From Desulfovibrionales bacterium (GTDB lineage: Bacteria > Desulfobacterota > Desulfovibrionia > Desulfovibrionales > Desulfomicrobiaceae): DNA of 54,585 bases. Both the position numbers and the translations under genes were made by a program. Below the pieces are notes generated by a model, which worked only from the letters and a program-made list of their open reading frames with translations, was not told where the DNA came from and did not search any database. Positions 8,432 through 19,531 of this stretch are shown here, in pieces. Within the stretch, counting starts at the first letter, position 1. Each line of letters starts with the position of its first letter. The stretch spans positions 1 through 54,585 of the forward strand of contig JAAYCS010000061.1 of NCBI GenBank assembly GCA_012729655.1. Reading direction: 5' to 3'.

Positions 8432-10090
8432 TTATCGCGGGGATCCAGCCAGGAAGGCATCCATTCCACACAGCCTGCACCCCTGACACCCGCTGTCCGG
8501 GCAGGGAGGGGTCAGCAGGGCATGGCCATATTTTTTCCATTCCGCATACAAAAATTTCCGGGACACCCCGACATCCAGGCGCTCCCACGGGAACACCGTG
8601 TCCTTGTCAGGATTCTTTGCCAGCGCTTCCCTGATGGTGGCCGCACATTCCCGGCTCGCAGCAGCGAGACCGACCTGCGCAGCCCGTTCCAGAAAGGGGA
8701 ATATCTCTTCTCCGCTTCGGGCCAGAAAGGCCTGCACCTGTGCCTGACCCGGATTTTCCCCGGTAAAGCGCATTCCCCTGAAACGGGCTGCGGCAGTTTT
8801 CAGGCGCTTCATGGCCCGCCTGATCCAGTCCTCGTCGTGCACCCCGGCCCACTGCAGTGGGGTCCAGGCCTTGGGCACCAGACAGCTGGCGGAAAGGGAG
8901 ATGAGATCCACTCCCTTTCTTCTCATACCCTGCCCCTGGCGTCTGGCCTCGTCGATTTGCCCCAGGAATTCCTCGAACTCGACCCAGTCCTCCTCTTTTT
9001 CATCCGGCCAGCCTGTGATCATGTACAGCTTGAGGGTGTTGAACTGCAGGCGACTGATGCGCCGCACCGCGTCCAGAAAGGCTTCTTCCGAGAAATGTTT
9101 GTTCATGGCGGATCGCAGCCGTGCGCTGGCTCCTTCCAGGGCCAGGGTCACCGAGCGGGTGCCGGTACGTCGCAAGAACTCGAGCAGTTCGTCATCAAGC
9201 CCGTCGGCGCGCAGTGAGGAGAGAGAGAACTTGATCTTGCGCTCCTCCAGCCAGCGCAAAAAGGGCAGCAGGTCCGGCCAGTCCGTCAAGGCCGTACCCA
9301 CCAGGCCGACCTTGTGCGGTGCGCACAAACGCACAACTTCCTGCAGACGGGCCATCTCCGCGTGGCGTGGGGGCTTGTAGATGCTCCCTGCCGCGCAGAA
9401 CCTGCATCCGTAGGGGCAGCCCCGGTTGACCTCCAGCAGAAGCATGTCCCGGAACTGGGCTTCGGAACTGACGAAACAGGAGAAACCGGGGTTGCGAAGG
9501 ATCAGATCTCCTTCCACGCAGACCTGTCGCCGCACCGGCAGCCGACTTTTTCCCGGGACGAGCACCCCCGGAAGATGGGCAATCGCATCCAGGGCCGTGG
9601 CCTTTTCCTCTCCCTTGATCCAGGCTGCCGCCACCCGATCGACCATGGCAGAGAGCCCGGCTTCGGCTTCGCCCACAAAGAGGCAATCCAAGGCCGGCAG
9701 GACCGGAAAAGGATTGAGGAACGTCAATGGCCCGCCGGCCAGGACCAGGGGCCATTCCGGCCGGTCCTCTGCCTTCAGCGCGATGCCGGCATCACCGAGC
9801 ATGCGCAGCACCGCGGGGAAATCGCCTTCGAAGTTGAGGCTGAACGCCACAAGGGGGAAGAGGCCCAGGTCGCGTCCGGAGTCAACGGACCTGGGCCTCG
9901 GGGGAATGGGATCCCAAAAAAAACGTTCCACCGCCAGATCCTCGCGGGACGCGAGAAGCCGGTACACCACCTGCCACCCGAGGGTGGAGAGGCCATGCTC
10001 CGCAGGCTCAGGAAAAACCAGAGCCACGGGCAGGCGGCCCCCCCATTCCTTCAACGGCGGGACTGTTCGCCCAAAATACAGCTCGGACAC
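8432..10090 (-). CDS. Radical SAM protein with B12-binding-like N-terminal domain
   Basis: 552 residues from GTG 10090, with AGGAGG 5 nt upstream. The N-terminal 210 residues resemble a B12-binding-like Rossmann domain (PLVLAGGPLTFLNPFPVLPALDCLFVGEAEAGL). The radical SAM cluster motif CPYGCRFC has cysteines at 225, 229 and 232. A cysteine-rich tail (PPCPDSGCQGCRLCGMDAF) may hold another Fe-S cluster. It resembles the TIGR03960/YgiQ-like group, whose reactions are largely unknown. It lies 48 bp downstream of ftsZ on the same strand and may be read from the dcw operon. It is followed by a convergent gene. Confidence 0.8.
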   Translation of the reverse strand: MSELYFGRTVPPLKEWGGRLPVALVFPEPAEHGLSTLGWQVVYRLLASREDLAVERFFWDPIPPRPRSVDSGRDLGLFPLVAFSLNFEGDFPAVLRMLGDAGIALKAEDRPEWPLVLAGGPLTFLNPFPVLPALDCLFVGEAEAGLSAMVDRVAAAWIKGEEKATALDAIAHLPGVLVPGKSRLPVRRQVCVEGDLILRNPGFSCFVSSEAQFRDMLLLEVNRGCPYGCRFCAAGSIYKPPRHAEMARLQEVVRLCAPHKVGLVGTALTDWPDLLPFLRWLEERKIKFSLSSLRADGLDDELLEFLRRTGTRSVTLALEGASARLRSAMNKHFSEEAFLDAVRRISRLQFNTLKLYMITGWPDEKEEDWVEFEEFLGQIDEARRQGQGMRRKGVDLISLSASCLVPKAWTPLQWAGVHDEDWIRRAMKRLKTAAARFRGMRFTGENPGQAQVQAFLARSGEEIFPFLERAAQVGLAAASRECAATIREALAKNPDKDTVFPWERLDVGVSRKFLYAEWKKYGHALLTPPCPDSGCQGCRLCGMDAFLAGSPR

Positions 10091-10138
10091 AGCCCCTCCT
10101 GTGGCGCTGGCGCCCCGGTGGAAGAGAATGCGGCCTGT

Positions 10139-11395
10139 TTAATCCGCCTGCTTCCTGATGAACGACGGGATTTCGAATTCCTCCTCATCAAACAGGAATT
10201 CCGCATCATCGGCGCCGTTCACGCACCGTACCCTGGACTCCATGCGGCGTTCATCCAGTGCCGGCTGCCCCTTGCCCATGCGCAAATAGGCGGGCACGCT
10301 CAGATCCGTTGTTTCATTGACCGTGATCTTCCGCCTCTGTGGCCGGATCAGCGTGGACCCTTCTTCTTGGCGGGCAGAGCCTGATCCCGAGGCCGGTGCG
10401 AAAGCCGTAACCTTGCCACCCTTCTCCACCGGGATATTGCCGTCCTGGATGCCCGTGGCAATGACGGTAATGCGCATTTCGTCCACACAATCCATGTCAA
10501 AGACGGTGCCAAAGTAGATTTTCGCATCCTCGTGCGCGGCTTCGTGCACGATACTGGCGGCCTCGCTGACCTCTTCGATGGTCAGATCCGGCCCGCAGGT
10601 GATGTTCATGAGCACGCCCCTGGCGCCGTCAATGGTCACATCCTCCAACAGCGGGCTGGTGATGGCCTTCAGGGCCGCCTCGCGTGCGCGTCCATCGCCT
10701 GAAGCGATGCCCGTGCCCATCATGGCCAGTCCCATCTCTTCCATGACCGCCTTGACGTCCGCGAAATCCAGGTTGATGAGCCCGGGGACCATGATCAGAT
10801 CGGAGATGCCTTTCACCGCGTGGAAGAGGACCTCGTCGGCCTTGGCCAACATATCCACGAAAGAAGCCTTCTTGGACGCCAGGGTCAGCAACCTGTCGTT
10901 GGGGATGGTGATGATGCTGTCCACGATCTCGCGCAGTTCCTTGATGCCCCGCTCAGCCTGCTGCTGCCGGCGCTTGCCCTCGAAGAAAAAGGGCTTAGTC
11001 ACCACAGCCACGGTCAGTGCGCCCATATCCTTGGCCACCTGGGCAATGACTGGGGCGGCTCCGGTGCCGGTGCCACCTCCCATGCCCGCCGTGACGAAAA
11101 CCATGTCGCAGTCACCCAGAACGTCGCGGATCTGCGATTGGCTCTCCAGGGCCGCATCCCGGCCCATGTCCGGATTGGCCCCGGCTCCCAGACCCTTGGT
11201 CAGCTTGTCCCCCAGCTGGATCTTGTATTCGGCCTTGGAATGCTTCAGGGCCTGCATGTCTGTGTTGGCCGCAATAAAGGTCACGCCCTGCATGGCAGCC
11301 TTGATCATGTTGTTCACCGCATTTCCGCCGCCGCCACCTATGCCGATGACTTTGATCAAAGCGTTGTCTTCGCGTTCAATTTCCAGGAAATCCAT
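10139..11395 (-). CDS. ftsZ: Cell division protein FtsZ
   Basis: 418 residues. FtsZ is the tubulin-like GTPase that polymerises into the Z ring at mid-cell. The tubulin signature [19 protein letters not shown] is present, and the N-terminal [12 protein letters not shown] loop binds GTP. The C-terminal peptide [10 protein letters not shown] matches the conserved DIPxFLRxQ motif that docks onto FtsA. A variable linker precedes it. The start ATG 11395 follows GAGGGGGA. ftsZ follows ftsA with a 74-bp gap and ends the conserved part of the dcw operon. Confidence 0.97.
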   Translation of the reverse strand: MDFLEIEREDNALIKVIGIGGGGGNAVNNMIKAAMQGVTFIAANTDMQALKHSKAEYKIQLGDKLTKGLGAGANPDMGRDAALESQSQIRDVLGDCDMVFVTAGMGGGTGTGAAPVIAQVAKDMGALTVAVVTKPFFFEGKRRQQQAERGIKELREIVDSIITIPNDRLLTLASKKASFVDMLAKADEVLFHAVKGISDLIMVPGLINLDFADVKAVMEEMGLAMMGTGIASGDGRAREAALKAITSPLLEDVTIDGARGVLMNITCGPDLTIEEVSEAASIVHEAAHEDAKIYFGTVFDMDCVDEMRITVIATGIQDGNIPVEKGGKVTAFAPASGSGSARQEEGSTLIRPQRRKITVNETTDLSVPAYLRMGKGQPALDERRMESRVRCVNGADDAEFLFDEEEFEIPSFIRKQAD

Positions 11396-11469
11396 ACTTC
11401 CCCCTCATCGTTGACGTTGATCCCAGACTCCGTCGTCGGTTTGACCGACCCGCCCAACTTCCCCTTTGC

Positions 11470-12696
11470 CTAGCTGATGTCCACGAACCATTTCTTCATG
11501 CGCGCCAGGATGGATTGAAAGATGTTCTTGTCGCGGATGCGGATCTTGTTGTCCCGCCCGTGCTTTTCCGCGCCGTAGAGGAGCAGTCCCACCGCTGTCG
11601 CGTACATCGGGCTGTCCACCACATCCTTGAGCCCGCCCACTCCGGTAGGCGAGGCCATCCTGGTCGGCAGATTGAAGACCTGTTCGGCCAGTTCCTGAAT
11701 GCCTTCGATGCGTGCAGCGCCACCAGTCAGCACCACGCCCGCTCCAATGAGCTTCTTGAATCCGGATCGGATCAGCTCCTGATCGACCAGAGCCAGCATC
11801 TCCTCCATCCGCGGCTCGCAGATCTCGGCCAAAACCTGCCGGCTCAGCTTGCGCGGCTCGCGGCCGCCCACGCTCGGAACCTCGATGATCTCATCCTTGC
11901 GGACCAGTTCTGCCAGAGCGCATCCGTACTTGATCTTGATTTTCTCCGCAGCCTGGGTGGGCGTGCGCAGACCAAAAGCGATATCGTTGGTCAGGTTGGT
12001 CCCACCCAGGGCGATGACTCCGGTATGCTTGATGGAATTGCCATGAAAAATAGCCAGATCCGAGGTCCCGCCACCTATGTCCACCAGGGCCACGCCGATC
12101 TCGCGCTCTTCATCCGTCAGCACGGCCTTGGAGGAGGCGAAGGCTTCGAGAACGATGTCTTCCACATCAAGGCCCGACTTGTGACAGGATTTGACGATGT
12201 TCTGCGCGCTGGTCACCGCCCCGGTGACGATGTGCACCTTCACCTCCAGCCGCACGCCGGCCATGCCCAACGGATCGGCGATGCCCGTCTGGTCGTCGAC
12301 AATGTATTCCTGGGGCAGGATGTGGATGACTTCCCGGTCCAGGGGAATGGCCACGGCTTTGGCCGCGTCAATGACCCGTTCGATGTCTCGGGCAGTGACC
12401 TCGCCACCCTTGACCGCGATGACGCCGTGGCTGTTGAATCCCTTGATGTGGCTGCCGGCGATGCCCGCGTACACGGAGCGGATCTCGCAGCCGGCCATGA
12501 GCTCGGCCTCTTCCAGAGCCTTTTTGATGGATTGCACCGTCTGCTCGATATTGACTACCACACCCTTGCGCAGACCCGTGGACGGACTGGTCCCAATACC
12601 GATGATATCGACCCCGTCGGTGCCCACTTCCCCGACGACAGCGCATATTTTGGTCGTTCCGATATCCAGACCGACGATCAATTCAGATTTGGCCAT
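11470..12696 (-). CDS. ftsA: Cell division protein FtsA
   Basis: 408 residues from ATG 12696, preceded by GAGGAGG; the open frame extends far upstream but without family similarity. FtsA is an actin-like ATPase that tethers FtsZ to the membrane. The N-terminus ELIVGLDIGTTKICAVVGEV is the phosphate 1 loop. VDIGGGTSDLAIF is phosphate 2, and GVVLTGGAARIEGI is the adenosine motif. The C-terminal IFQSILARMKKWF is the amphipathic membrane-targeting helix. It sits between ftsQ and ftsZ in the usual order. Confidence 0.96.
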   Translation of the reverse strand: MAKSELIVGLDIGTTKICAVVGEVGTDGVDIIGIGTSPSTGLRKGVVVNIEQTVQSIKKALEEAELMAGCEIRSVYAGIAGSHIKGFNSHGVIAVKGGEVTARDIERVIDAAKAVAIPLDREVIHILPQEYIVDDQTGIADPLGMAGVRLEVKVHIVTGAVTSAQNIVKSCHKSGLDVEDIVLEAFASSKAVLTDEEREIGVALVDIGGGTSDLAIFHGNSIKHTGVIALGGTNLTNDIAFGLRTPTQAAEKIKIKYGCALAELVRKDEIIEVPSVGGREPRKLSRQVLAEICEPRMEEMLALVDQELIRSGFKKLIGAGVVLTGGAARIEGIQELAEQVFNLPTRMASPTGVGGLKDVVDSPMYATAVGLLLYGAEKHGRDNKIRIRDKNIFQSILARMKKWFVDIS

Positions 12697-12734
12697 GTTC
12701 CTCCTCGTCTCCCGGCACAGCCGGCATGCTTTCC

Positions 12735-13580
12735 CTAGAGTGTTTGATCCGCGTTGAGTCTGATCCATGCCCGGCCCGGCATAACGAACATGAATGCGAC
12801 ATGATCCAGTTCGTTCCGGTCCTGCAGGTCGGCCCAAAGCTTGATCAGACATGCCAACGTGGCATGCAGATCCGTACCATCCAATTGCACAAGAACCTGA
12901 GGCTTCTCCAACAACAGGCTGAACTGTTCCGCGCTGTCCTGCCTGATCCAGGCCATCTGGCTCATACCGAAAGGCAGGGCATTGCGGGTGATTTCTTCCA
13001 GCAAGGTGCGAATTCCGGCTCCCACCGGCACGCCATCCTCCTTTTCGAGCAGTGGCAGGGAAATGAATTTGTCCACTCCCACAGCCACGATGGGCTGCCC
13101 ATTGATATCGGCATAGTAGAGCTGGTCTTCGAGCCTGGTCAGGAATGCGGGCTCCCGCTCCTTGACCTCGATGGCCAGTCCGTCGGGCAGAATGCGCGTC
13201 ACGGAAACACGTTCCACCCATTCGCAGGCCTCGATCCGGCTCTGCACGTCGGCGATATTTATGCCGAGAACGTTGCTGCCCTGCTTCACGCCGCCGAGAT
13301 TGGCGATTTCCTCCGCATTCAGACGCTGACCGCCGCGGATATCGAGGTTGAGCAGGGCAAAAAATTCATGGGTGGTCACCCAACGATAGGCATAAAGAAT
13401 GCCGAAGCTCACGGTCCCAAGAAAGGCGAGCATGAAGGCCCACTGCACCGCCGTGGCCATTGTCCGTCCGAAGCCCACGGCAAACCCGTTGACCAGTTCA
13501 CCCGTGGTCACGGATTTCTTGCGTTCGGTCCTTTTGGGAATGTTCCTGCGGACCTTTTTGCCCATCACCGCCACGTTCAT
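12735..13580 (-). CDS. ftsQ: Cell division protein FtsQ
   Basis: 281 residues. A basic cytoplasmic N-terminus (KKVRRNIPKRTERKK) is followed by one membrane segment near residues 43-67. A POTRA domain comes next (FALLNLDIRGGQRLNAEEIANLGGVKQGSNVL), then the FtsQ beta domain (ACEWVERVSVTRILPDGLAIEVKEREPAFL). FtsQ recruits FtsL/FtsB and couples late divisome proteins to the Z ring. It starts 5 bp after the murC stop. The murB gene that often sits here in related genomes is absent. An internal ATG at residue 6 is an alternative start. Confidence 0.92.
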   Translation of the reverse strand: MNVAVMGKKVRRNIPKRTERKKSVTTGELVNGFAVGFGRTMATAVQWAFMLAFLGTVSFGILYAYRWVTTHEFFALLNLDIRGGQRLNAEEIANLGGVKQGSNVLGINIADVQSRIEACEWVERVSVTRILPDGLAIEVKEREPAFLTRLEDQLYYADINGQPIVAVGVDKFISLPLLEKEDGVPVGAGIRTLLEEITRNALPFGMSQMAWIRQDSAEQFSLLLEKPQVLVQLDGTDLHATLACLIKLWADLQDRNELDHVAFMFVMPGRAWIRLNADQTL

Positions 13581-13585
13581 GGTCC

Positions 13586-14959
13586 TTATTCCTTGCCTTC
13601 CAGATAGCTCTGACCAACGGTCCAGATGCTCCCGGCGCCCAGGGTCAGAAACAGGTCCCCAGGCCGCAGGATTTCAGGCAGTGCCGCCTGCATGGCCCCG
13701 AAATCCTCGAAAAACCGCACCGGTGTGGCGGTCACCTGCCTGATGGCCTGGGCCAGGCTCTGCCCACTCACTCCAGGAATCGGCGACTCGCTGGCCGGAT
13801 AGATCTCGGTCAACAGCAGCTGGTCCACCTTTTCGAAAACCTTGGAGAAATCCCCGAACAGGGCCTGCGTACGGGTGAACCGGTGGGGCTGAAAAGCCAC
13901 CACCAGTCGTTTGTCCGGGTAGCAGAGGCGCGCCGTTTCAAGGGTGGCTGCGATTTCCGTGGGATGATGGCCGTAATCGTCCACCACCAGCACGCCGTTT
14001 TTCGTGCCCTTGTGCTCAAACCGCCGTCCCACTCCGGCAAAGGAGGCCAATCCGCGGATGATGTCCTTTCTGGGCACCCCGGCTTCAATGGCCACACCGA
14101 TAGCGGCCAGGGCGTTCAGGACGTTGTGCCGGCCGGGGTGTGCCAGGGAAACCTCACCCCAGAACTCCTGGTGGCGGAAGACATTGAAACGGGATCCCGC
14201 AGCGCAGGCGATGATCTCTGCCCTCAAAGCGTTCCCATCCCCGAAGCCGTAGGCCAGGACAGGGCGCCGCACCCGATGCAGAATGGACTGCACCCCGGGG
14301 TCATCCCCGCACACCACGTTCAGTCCGTAGAATGGCACGCTGTTCATGAAATCCACAAAACTGTTTCGGATCTCATCCAGATTTTTGTAGAAATCGAGAT
14401 GGTCCGCGTCCACGTTTGTGACAATGGACATGCGCGGCAAGAGGCACAGAAAAGACCCATCGGACTCGTCGGCCTCGGCAATGAGATACCGGCCCTGGCC
14501 CAGCATGGCGTTGGCCCCGTAGGCGTTGAGCCGTCCCCCAATGATGACCGTGGGATCGAGGCCAGCCTCCATGAAGATCGTGGCCAGCAGAGAGGTGGTC
14601 GTGGTCTTGCCGTGCGTGCCGGCCACAGCCACGCCTGTCTTCAGACGCATCAGCTCAGCCAGCATCTCGGCCCTGGGAATAATGGGGATGCCCTTGGTCC
14701 GGGCCTCGGCCAGCTCGGGGTTGTCGTCGCGTACAGCCGAAGAGCGGACCAGGACCTGGGCGTCGCGCACATTCTCCCGGGCATGGCCGATGGATACCTC
14801 TGCCCCGAGAGATTCCAGGCGCTGCGCCACAGGACTTCTGACCAGATCAGAGCCGGAGACCGAGTAGCCCAGATTGATCAGCACTTCCGCGATGCCGCTC
14901 ATGCCTGCACCGCCGATGCCGACCATATGAATTCTTTTGATCTTTGATTTCATACTCAT
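13586..14959 (-). CDS. murC: UDP-N-acetylmuramate--L-alanine ligase MurC
   Basis: 457 residues from ATG 14959, preceded by GGAG; a second in-frame ATG is 6 nt later, and a longer frame upstream overlaps murG without family similarity. MurC adds L-alanine to UDP-MurNAc, the first amino acid of the peptidoglycan stem. The N-terminal [18 protein letters not shown] binds the UDP-sugar. The ATP-binding P-loop is [10 protein letters not shown], and the central domain has EADESDGSF. The C-terminal domain includes [10 protein letters not shown]. It follows murG with a 13-bp gap. Confidence 0.95.
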   Translation of the reverse strand: MSMKSKIKRIHMVGIGGAGMSGIAEVLINLGYSVSGSDLVRSPVAQRLESLGAEVSIGHARENVRDAQVLVRSSAVRDDNPELAEARTKGIPIIPRAEMLAELMRLKTGVAVAGTHGKTTTTSLLATIFMEAGLDPTVIIGGRLNAYGANAMLGQGRYLIAEADESDGSFLCLLPRMSIVTNVDADHLDFYKNLDEIRNSFVDFMNSVPFYGLNVVCGDDPGVQSILHRVRRPVLAYGFGDGNALRAEIIACAAGSRFNVFRHQEFWGEVSLAHPGRHNVLNALAAIGVAIEAGVPRKDIIRGLASFAGVGRRFEHKGTKNGVLVVDDYGHHPTEIAATLETARLCYPDKRLVVAFQPHRFTRTQALFGDFSKVFEKVDQLLLTEIYPASESPIPGVSGQSLAQAIRQVTATPVRFFEDFGAMQAALPEILRPGDLFLTLGAGSIWTVGQSYLEGKE

Positions 14960-14972
14960 TCTTTCTCCGGTC

Positions 14973-16040
14973 CTATGCCGCCAGGGCCAAAAGTTCGTTG
15001 ACCACCCGCTCCCCGGCATCGGGAATGCCTATTTCCCGCGCGGCCCGGCCCATTCTTGCCAGTCGCTCATGAACCTCGAACAGGTCGCCTACGGCCGAGG
15101 CCAAGCTGAGGTTTTCCAGCTGACTCTGCTGGAAAACCAGGGCCGCCCCGTTTTTTTCCAAAAACCGGGCGTTCTTGAGCTGATGGTCATGCGTGGCGTA
15201 GGGAAAGGGCACCAGCACGCTTGGCTTCCCCGCTGCCGTCAGTTCGGCGATGGTTGTGGCTCCGGCCCGGCAGATGACCAGATCCGCAAAGGCATACGCC
15301 TCGTGCATGTCCTCGATGAAGGCTTCCACGCGGGCGTCCTGATGTTTCCCCGCGTAGGCGGCCCGCACCTTTTCGACTTCATCCTGCCCGGTCTGATGCC
15401 AGATCTTGAAACCCTGGCTGCGGAAACTGTCCAACTCCCGCACCATGAATCTGTTCAACGCCGAAGCACCCTGGCTTCCGCCGATGACCAGGATGTTGCG
15501 GCCCGATCCCCTCTGCTCGTCCCGAAGATGACGGATGCTCCTGCGGATGGGATTGCCTGTCAGGACGGCATTGTCTCCGCTGAATTCCGGTGCATCCATG
15601 TCCGGAAAACTGACCAGGATGCGGTCCACCCGTTTGGCCAAAACCCTGTTGGCGATACCCGGGATGCTGTTCTGCTCGTGGATGGCCGAAGGGATACCCA
15701 TGAACGTCGCTGCCAGGGTGCAGGAAAATCCCGCGTACCCGCCCAGTCCGAGGACCACGTCGGGCCTGAATGCCTTGAGCAGCTGCCAGGCCTTGACCAG
15801 ACTTTTGCCCAGCCACCACGCCGTGGCCGCGCTTTTCAGGCCGCGTCCGACAACCCCCTGAGCCGGCAGGGCTGCAAACCCGACATGGGCCCTTGCCGCC
15901 CATTCGCGTTCCGGACCACGTTCGCCACCCACAAAGAGGATCTCACATTCAGGCACCAGCGCGCGCACTGACTCAGCCACTGCCAAGGCAGGGAAAATAT
16001 GGCCTCCGGTGCCCCCTGTGGTCAGGATCAGCCGCTTCAT
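14973..16040 (-). CDS. murG: UDP-GlcNAc:undecaprenyl-PP-MurNAc-pentapeptide transferase MurG
   Basis: 355 residues. MurG converts lipid I to lipid II on the inner face of the membrane. The N-terminal glycine-rich motif [17 protein letters not shown] binds the lipid substrate. The second G-loop is [12 protein letters not shown]. The UDP-GlcNAc site includes [32 protein letters not shown]. The start ATG overlaps the ftsW stop by four bases (ATGA, 16037-16040), indicating translational coupling. Confidence 0.96.
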   Translation of the reverse strand: MKRLILTTGGTGGHIFPALAVAESVRALVPECEILFVGGERGPEREWAARAHVGFAALPAQGVVGRGLKSAATAWWLGKSLVKAWQLLKAFRPDVVLGLGGYAGFSCTLAATFMGIPSAIHEQNSIPGIANRVLAKRVDRILVSFPDMDAPEFSGDNAVLTGNPIRRSIRHLRDEQRGSGRNILVIGGSQGASALNRFMVRELDSFRSQGFKIWHQTGQDEVEKVRAAYAGKHQDARVEAFIEDMHEAYAFADLVICRAGATTIAELTAAGKPSVLVPFPYATHDHQLKNARFLEKNGAALVFQQSQLENLSLASAVGDLFEVHERLARMGRAAREIGIPDAGERVVNELLALAA

Positions 16041-17158
16041 CCCTTGACCTTGCGTGAGAGGTTCAGCAGCACGCCGATACAGAAAAAACCAGCCAGGAGA
16101 TGGCTGCCGCCGTAACTCAAGAACGGCATGGGCACCCCTTTGGGCGGAATGGCTCCAAGGACCACGCCCATGTTCAGCAAACCTCCGATGATCAGGATCG
16201 CACCCATGCCGAAGGCCGTGATCCGGTTATGCATGGACGTCTGCCGGATGCTGATCGCGACTGTTCGCCACAGGACCAGCCCAAACAACATGACGATGAA
16301 TGAGATGCCCACAAAACCCAGCTCTTCGCCAACCACGGACATGATGAAATCGTTGTGGGCTTCGGGCAGGAAAAAAAGCTTCTGCTTGCCTTCACCCAGT
16401 CCCTGGCCGACCCATCCACCTGAGCCCAGACCGTAGAGAGACTGCACGAGTTGATATCCGCTGTTCTGGGCGTCCTTGAATGGGTCAAGGAAGGCAAAGA
16501 AACGGCGGAATCGATAGGGTGAATTGACCACCAGCAAGATGGCCGAAACCACCGCGAGCATTACGGCAGAGCCCAGAAAGATGATCCGGGTCCCGCCCAC
16601 AAGGCACATCAGGAAAAGCAGGGCCGCCAGAAAAACAGCACCCCCGAAGTCCGGCTGCAGCAGCAGAAGCAGGCACAGGGCTCCGGTCATCAGGATGGGT
16701 GGCAGGAATCCCACGCTGAAGGTTTTGACCATCTCCTGTTTGTTGGCGAAAAAGTAGGACAGATAAAAGACCAGAGCGATCTTTGCCGCTTCCAGGGGCT
16801 GGATGGATACCGGACCGAGCCGCAGCCAGCGGCTGGCTCCGCCGGCCTTGGTCGACAAGGGCGAGAAAACGGTCAGAAGCAGCAACATGGCCGCCAATAT
16901 CAGCCAGATATAGGTATGCCGATAAAAAAACTGCATGTCCGCGCGGGCGGTGACGGCAAGCACGCCGAAACCTGCGACCATGAACGCAGCCTGCTTCCAG
17001 AACAGGGCGTATTTGTCCCCAAAAACCTTTTCTGCCATGATTCCGCTGGCACTCATGACCATGATCAGCCCCAGAGAGGACAGGCAGATGACGGCCCCGA
17101 GCAGGACATAGTCGAAGTTCAGAAGCTGGCGGGCAACTTCACGCTGGGTGATCTTCAT
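16037..17158 (-). CDS. ftsW: Lipid II polymerase FtsW (SEDS family)
   Basis: 373 residues from ATG 17158, which overlaps the murD stop (ATGA). The longer frame upstream lies inside murD. About ten membrane segments are visible. SEDS-family landmarks include [61 protein letters not shown], and the C-terminal [18 protein letters not shown]. FtsW is the glycosyltransferase that polymerises lipid II at the septum in partnership with the transpeptidase FtsI, encoded upstream in this operon. Confidence 0.96.
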   Translation of the reverse strand: MKITQREVARQLLNFDYVLLGAVICLSSLGLIMVMSASGIMAEKVFGDKYALFWKQAAFMVAGFGVLAVTARADMQFFYRHTYIWLILAAMLLLLTVFSPLSTKAGGASRWLRLGPVSIQPLEAAKIALVFYLSYFFANKQEMVKTFSVGFLPPILMTGALCLLLLLQPDFGGAVFLAALLFLMCLVGGTRIIFLGSAVMLAVVSAILLVVNSPYRFRRFFAFLDPFKDAQNSGYQLVQSLYGLGSGGWVGQGLGEGKQKLFFLPEAHNDFIMSVVGEELGFVGISFIVMLFGLVLWRTVAISIRQTSMHNRITAFGMGAILIIGGLLNMGVVLGAIPPKGVPMPFLSYGGSHLLAGFFCIGVLLNLSRKVKG

Positions 17159-18447
17159 GTTGTACCCTCCACCCATTGGCGGACGGCTCGCTGGAAGGCC
17201 TTGCCGCGTTCCTTGTAGTTGGCAAAGAGGTCGAAACTCGCTGTGGCCGGAGACAGCAGGACGCACTCTCCGCTGCCGGCCGCGGAGGCAGCCCGGAGCA
17301 CAGCATCCTCCAGGGTCGGATCCCAGGTGATTTCAGGCCCGCACTGCTTCCAGGCCGACTCGAAGACATCCCGCGACGCCCCGAACAGATAGATTCCCCT
17401 GACCCGTTCGCGGATGAGCGGCAGCACCGCATGCAGGTCGCCGCCCTTGAAAACCCCTCCTGCCAACAGACGCACCGGCCGATCCTGACTTTTGAGGGCC
17501 GCAATCATGGAGTCGATGGTCGTGGACTTCGAATCATCCACATACACCACGCCTCCATGCTCTGTTACTGCTTCCAGACGATGAGGCAGAGAGGTAAACC
17601 CCTCGATCCCGCTCTGCACCTCTTCCTGGGTCAGCCCGAATTCGCGGCAGGCAAGGAAGGCAGCCTCCATGTTCTCTTGATTGTGTTCACCGGGCAGACC
17701 CGGACAGACGAATCGTTTGGTGGCCACGAAATAGACACGCCGGGCTGCAGTGAACCTTCTGCCCTCCAGCTCGTCCTTCATGGACAGGGGCACCACGGCC
17801 AGGTCCGCGGTATCCATGTGGGCGAACATGGACAGCTTGGCGGACAGATATTCTTCCATGTCCGCATGGTAATCCAGATGGTTGGCGGAAAAATTGAGCA
17901 GTACCCCGACCCGGGGATGAAAGGACGGAGAGTTCTGCAGCTGAAAGCTGGACACCTCCAGCACCAGGACATCCGCCTGCTCGTCACCGAGCAGGTATTC
18001 GCACAAGGGCGTGCCGATGTTCCCGCCCGTGAAGACCTTCTTGCCGTTGTGCTGCAGGATGCGGCTGATCAGGGTCGTGGTCGTGGTCTTGCCGTTGGTT
18101 CCGGTGACGGCGATAGTGGGTTCCGATACAAACCAGCTGGCCAGTTCGAGTTCTGAGATGACCTGCGCCCTTTGCGGCATGAGAAATGCCACTTTGGCCC
18201 TGGGAATCCCGGGGCTGAGCACCACTAGATGGGCGCCGGCCAAGTCCTGGGGCCTGTGTTCACCTCCAATGACGTCAAAACCCAGATCCGTCGGCACCTT
18301 CGCGGCACTGGCCGCATTCCTTTCCAGCAGGCGGACCGTCGCTCCCAGCCGGACCAGAAGCCGTGCAGCTGCAATGCCAGAGGTTCCGGCGCCCAGGACC
18401 ACTGCCTGGTGTCCGCGGAGCTGATTGGTATGGATGAATTCGCGCAT
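17155..18447 (-). CDS. murD: UDP-N-acetylmuramoylalanine--D-glutamate ligase MurD
   Basis: 430 residues from ATG 18447; the frame extends upstream into mraY but that part has no similarity. MurD adds D-glutamate to UDP-MurNAc-L-Ala. The N-terminal [16 protein letters not shown] is the UDP-binding fold. The ATP P-loop is [29 protein letters not shown] and [20 protein letters not shown] are family motifs. The start has only a weak ribosome site (GGCGGG). It begins 7 bp after the mraY stop and ends with an ATGA overlap into ftsW. Confidence 0.95.
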   Translation of the reverse strand: MREFIHTNQLRGHQAVVLGAGTSGIAAARLLVRLGATVRLLERNAASAAKVPTDLGFDVIGGEHRPQDLAGAHLVVLSPGIPRAKVAFLMPQRAQVISELELASWFVSEPTIAVTGTNGKTTTTTLISRILQHNGKKVFTGGNIGTPLCEYLLGDEQADVLVLEVSSFQLQNSPSFHPRVGVLLNFSANHLDYHADMEEYLSAKLSMFAHMDTADLAVVPLSMKDELEGRRFTAARRVYFVATKRFVCPGLPGEHNQENMEAAFLACREFGLTQEEVQSGIEGFTSLPHRLEAVTEHGGVVYVDDSKSTTIDSMIAALKSQDRPVRLLAGGVFKGGDLHAVLPLIRERVRGIYLFGASRDVFESAWKQCGPEITWDPTLEDAVLRAASAAGSGECVLLSPATASFDLFANYKERGKAFQRAVRQWVEGTT

Positions 18448-18454
18448 GACCCGC

Positions 18455-19531
18455 CTACCGCAACTTGAGGGTTCCCAGAGCCATGACTGCCAGGAGCAGA
18501 GAGAGGATCCAGAAACGGATGATGATTTTGGACTCGTGCAGCCCTTTCTTTTCAAAATGATGGTGCAAGGGCGCCATGCGGAAAATTCTCTTCCCTCCAC
18601 TCACCTTGAAATAGCCAACCTGCAGGATGACGGAGAGGGTTTCGACGACGAACAGTCCGCCCACAATCACCAGCAGCAACTCCTGTTTGCAGAGAACAGC
18701 AATAAACCCGAGGGTGCCGCCGATGCTCAGACTGCCTACATCGCCCATGAACACCTGGGCCGGAAAGGCGTTGAACCACAGGAAGCCCAGACCTGCGCCG
18801 ATCATGGACCCGCAGATGACGGTCACCTCACCAACCCCCGGGATGTAGGCAACTTGCAGGTAGCTGGCCATGTTCACGTGTCCGGCCACATAAACAAACA
18901 GGGCGAAGCAGCCGGCGGAAACCACGGCCGGACCGATGGCCAGTCCGTCCAACCCGTCCGTCAGATTGACGCCGTTGGAAGCTCCGATCATGACGAACAT
19001 GCCCACGGGCACGTACACCCAGGACAGGTCCGGCTGGAAATTCTTGAAAAACGGAACCATAAGCCGCGTCGAGTATTCCGGGAAGGAGACCAGCAGAGAG
19101 ACCGCGCCCAGGCTGATGACAAGCTGACCCAGAAGCTTGCCCCGGGGGGAAAGTCCGTCGTTGTGCTTGCGGACCACCTTGATGAAGTCGTCGGTAAAAC
19201 CGACCGCCCCGAAGCCCACAAAGACCATGATGGTCAGCCACACGAACTTGTTGGTCAGATCCCCCCACAGCAGGACGCTCAAAAGCATGCAGAACCCGAA
19301 AAGAAGACCGCCCATGGTCGGGGTGCCGCTCTTGCTCTGGTGATCCGGCCCGCATTCCTTGATCTGCTGTCCGAACTTGAGCTTGCGCAGCCAGTTGATG
19401 CACGTCGGACCGATGATGATGGAAAGTATGAGGGCCGTCAGCATGGCGTAGATCGACCGGAACGTGATGTACCGGAATACGTTCAGGATGCTGAACTGGT
19501 CGCTCAAGGGGTAGAGGAGGTGGTAGATCAC
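18455..19531 (-). CDS. mraY: Phospho-MurNAc-pentapeptide transferase MraY
   Basis: 358 residues with about ten membrane segments. MraY transfers phospho-MurNAc-pentapeptide to undecaprenyl phosphate to form lipid I. Family signatures are [12 protein letters not shown], the Mg-binding [35 protein letters not shown], and the C-terminal [13 protein letters not shown]. The start ATG overlaps the murF stop by four bases. Confidence 0.97.
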   Translation of the reverse strand: MIYHLLYPLSDQFSILNVFRYITFRSIYAMLTALILSIIIGPTCINWLRKLKFGQQIKECGPDHQSKSGTPTMGGLLFGFCMLLSVLLWGDLTNKFVWLTIMVFVGFGAVGFTDDFIKVVRKHNDGLSPRGKLLGQLVISLGAVSLLVSFPEYSTRLMVPFFKNFQPDLSWVYVPVGMFVMIGASNGVNLTDGLDGLAIGPAVVSAGCFALFVYVAGHVNMASYLQVAYIPGVGEVTVICGSMIGAGLGFLWFNAFPAQVFMGDVGSLSIGGTLGFIAVLCKQELLLVIVGGLFVVETLSVILQVGYFKVSGGKRIFRMAPLHHHFEKKGLHESKIIIRFWILSLLLAVMALGTLKLR

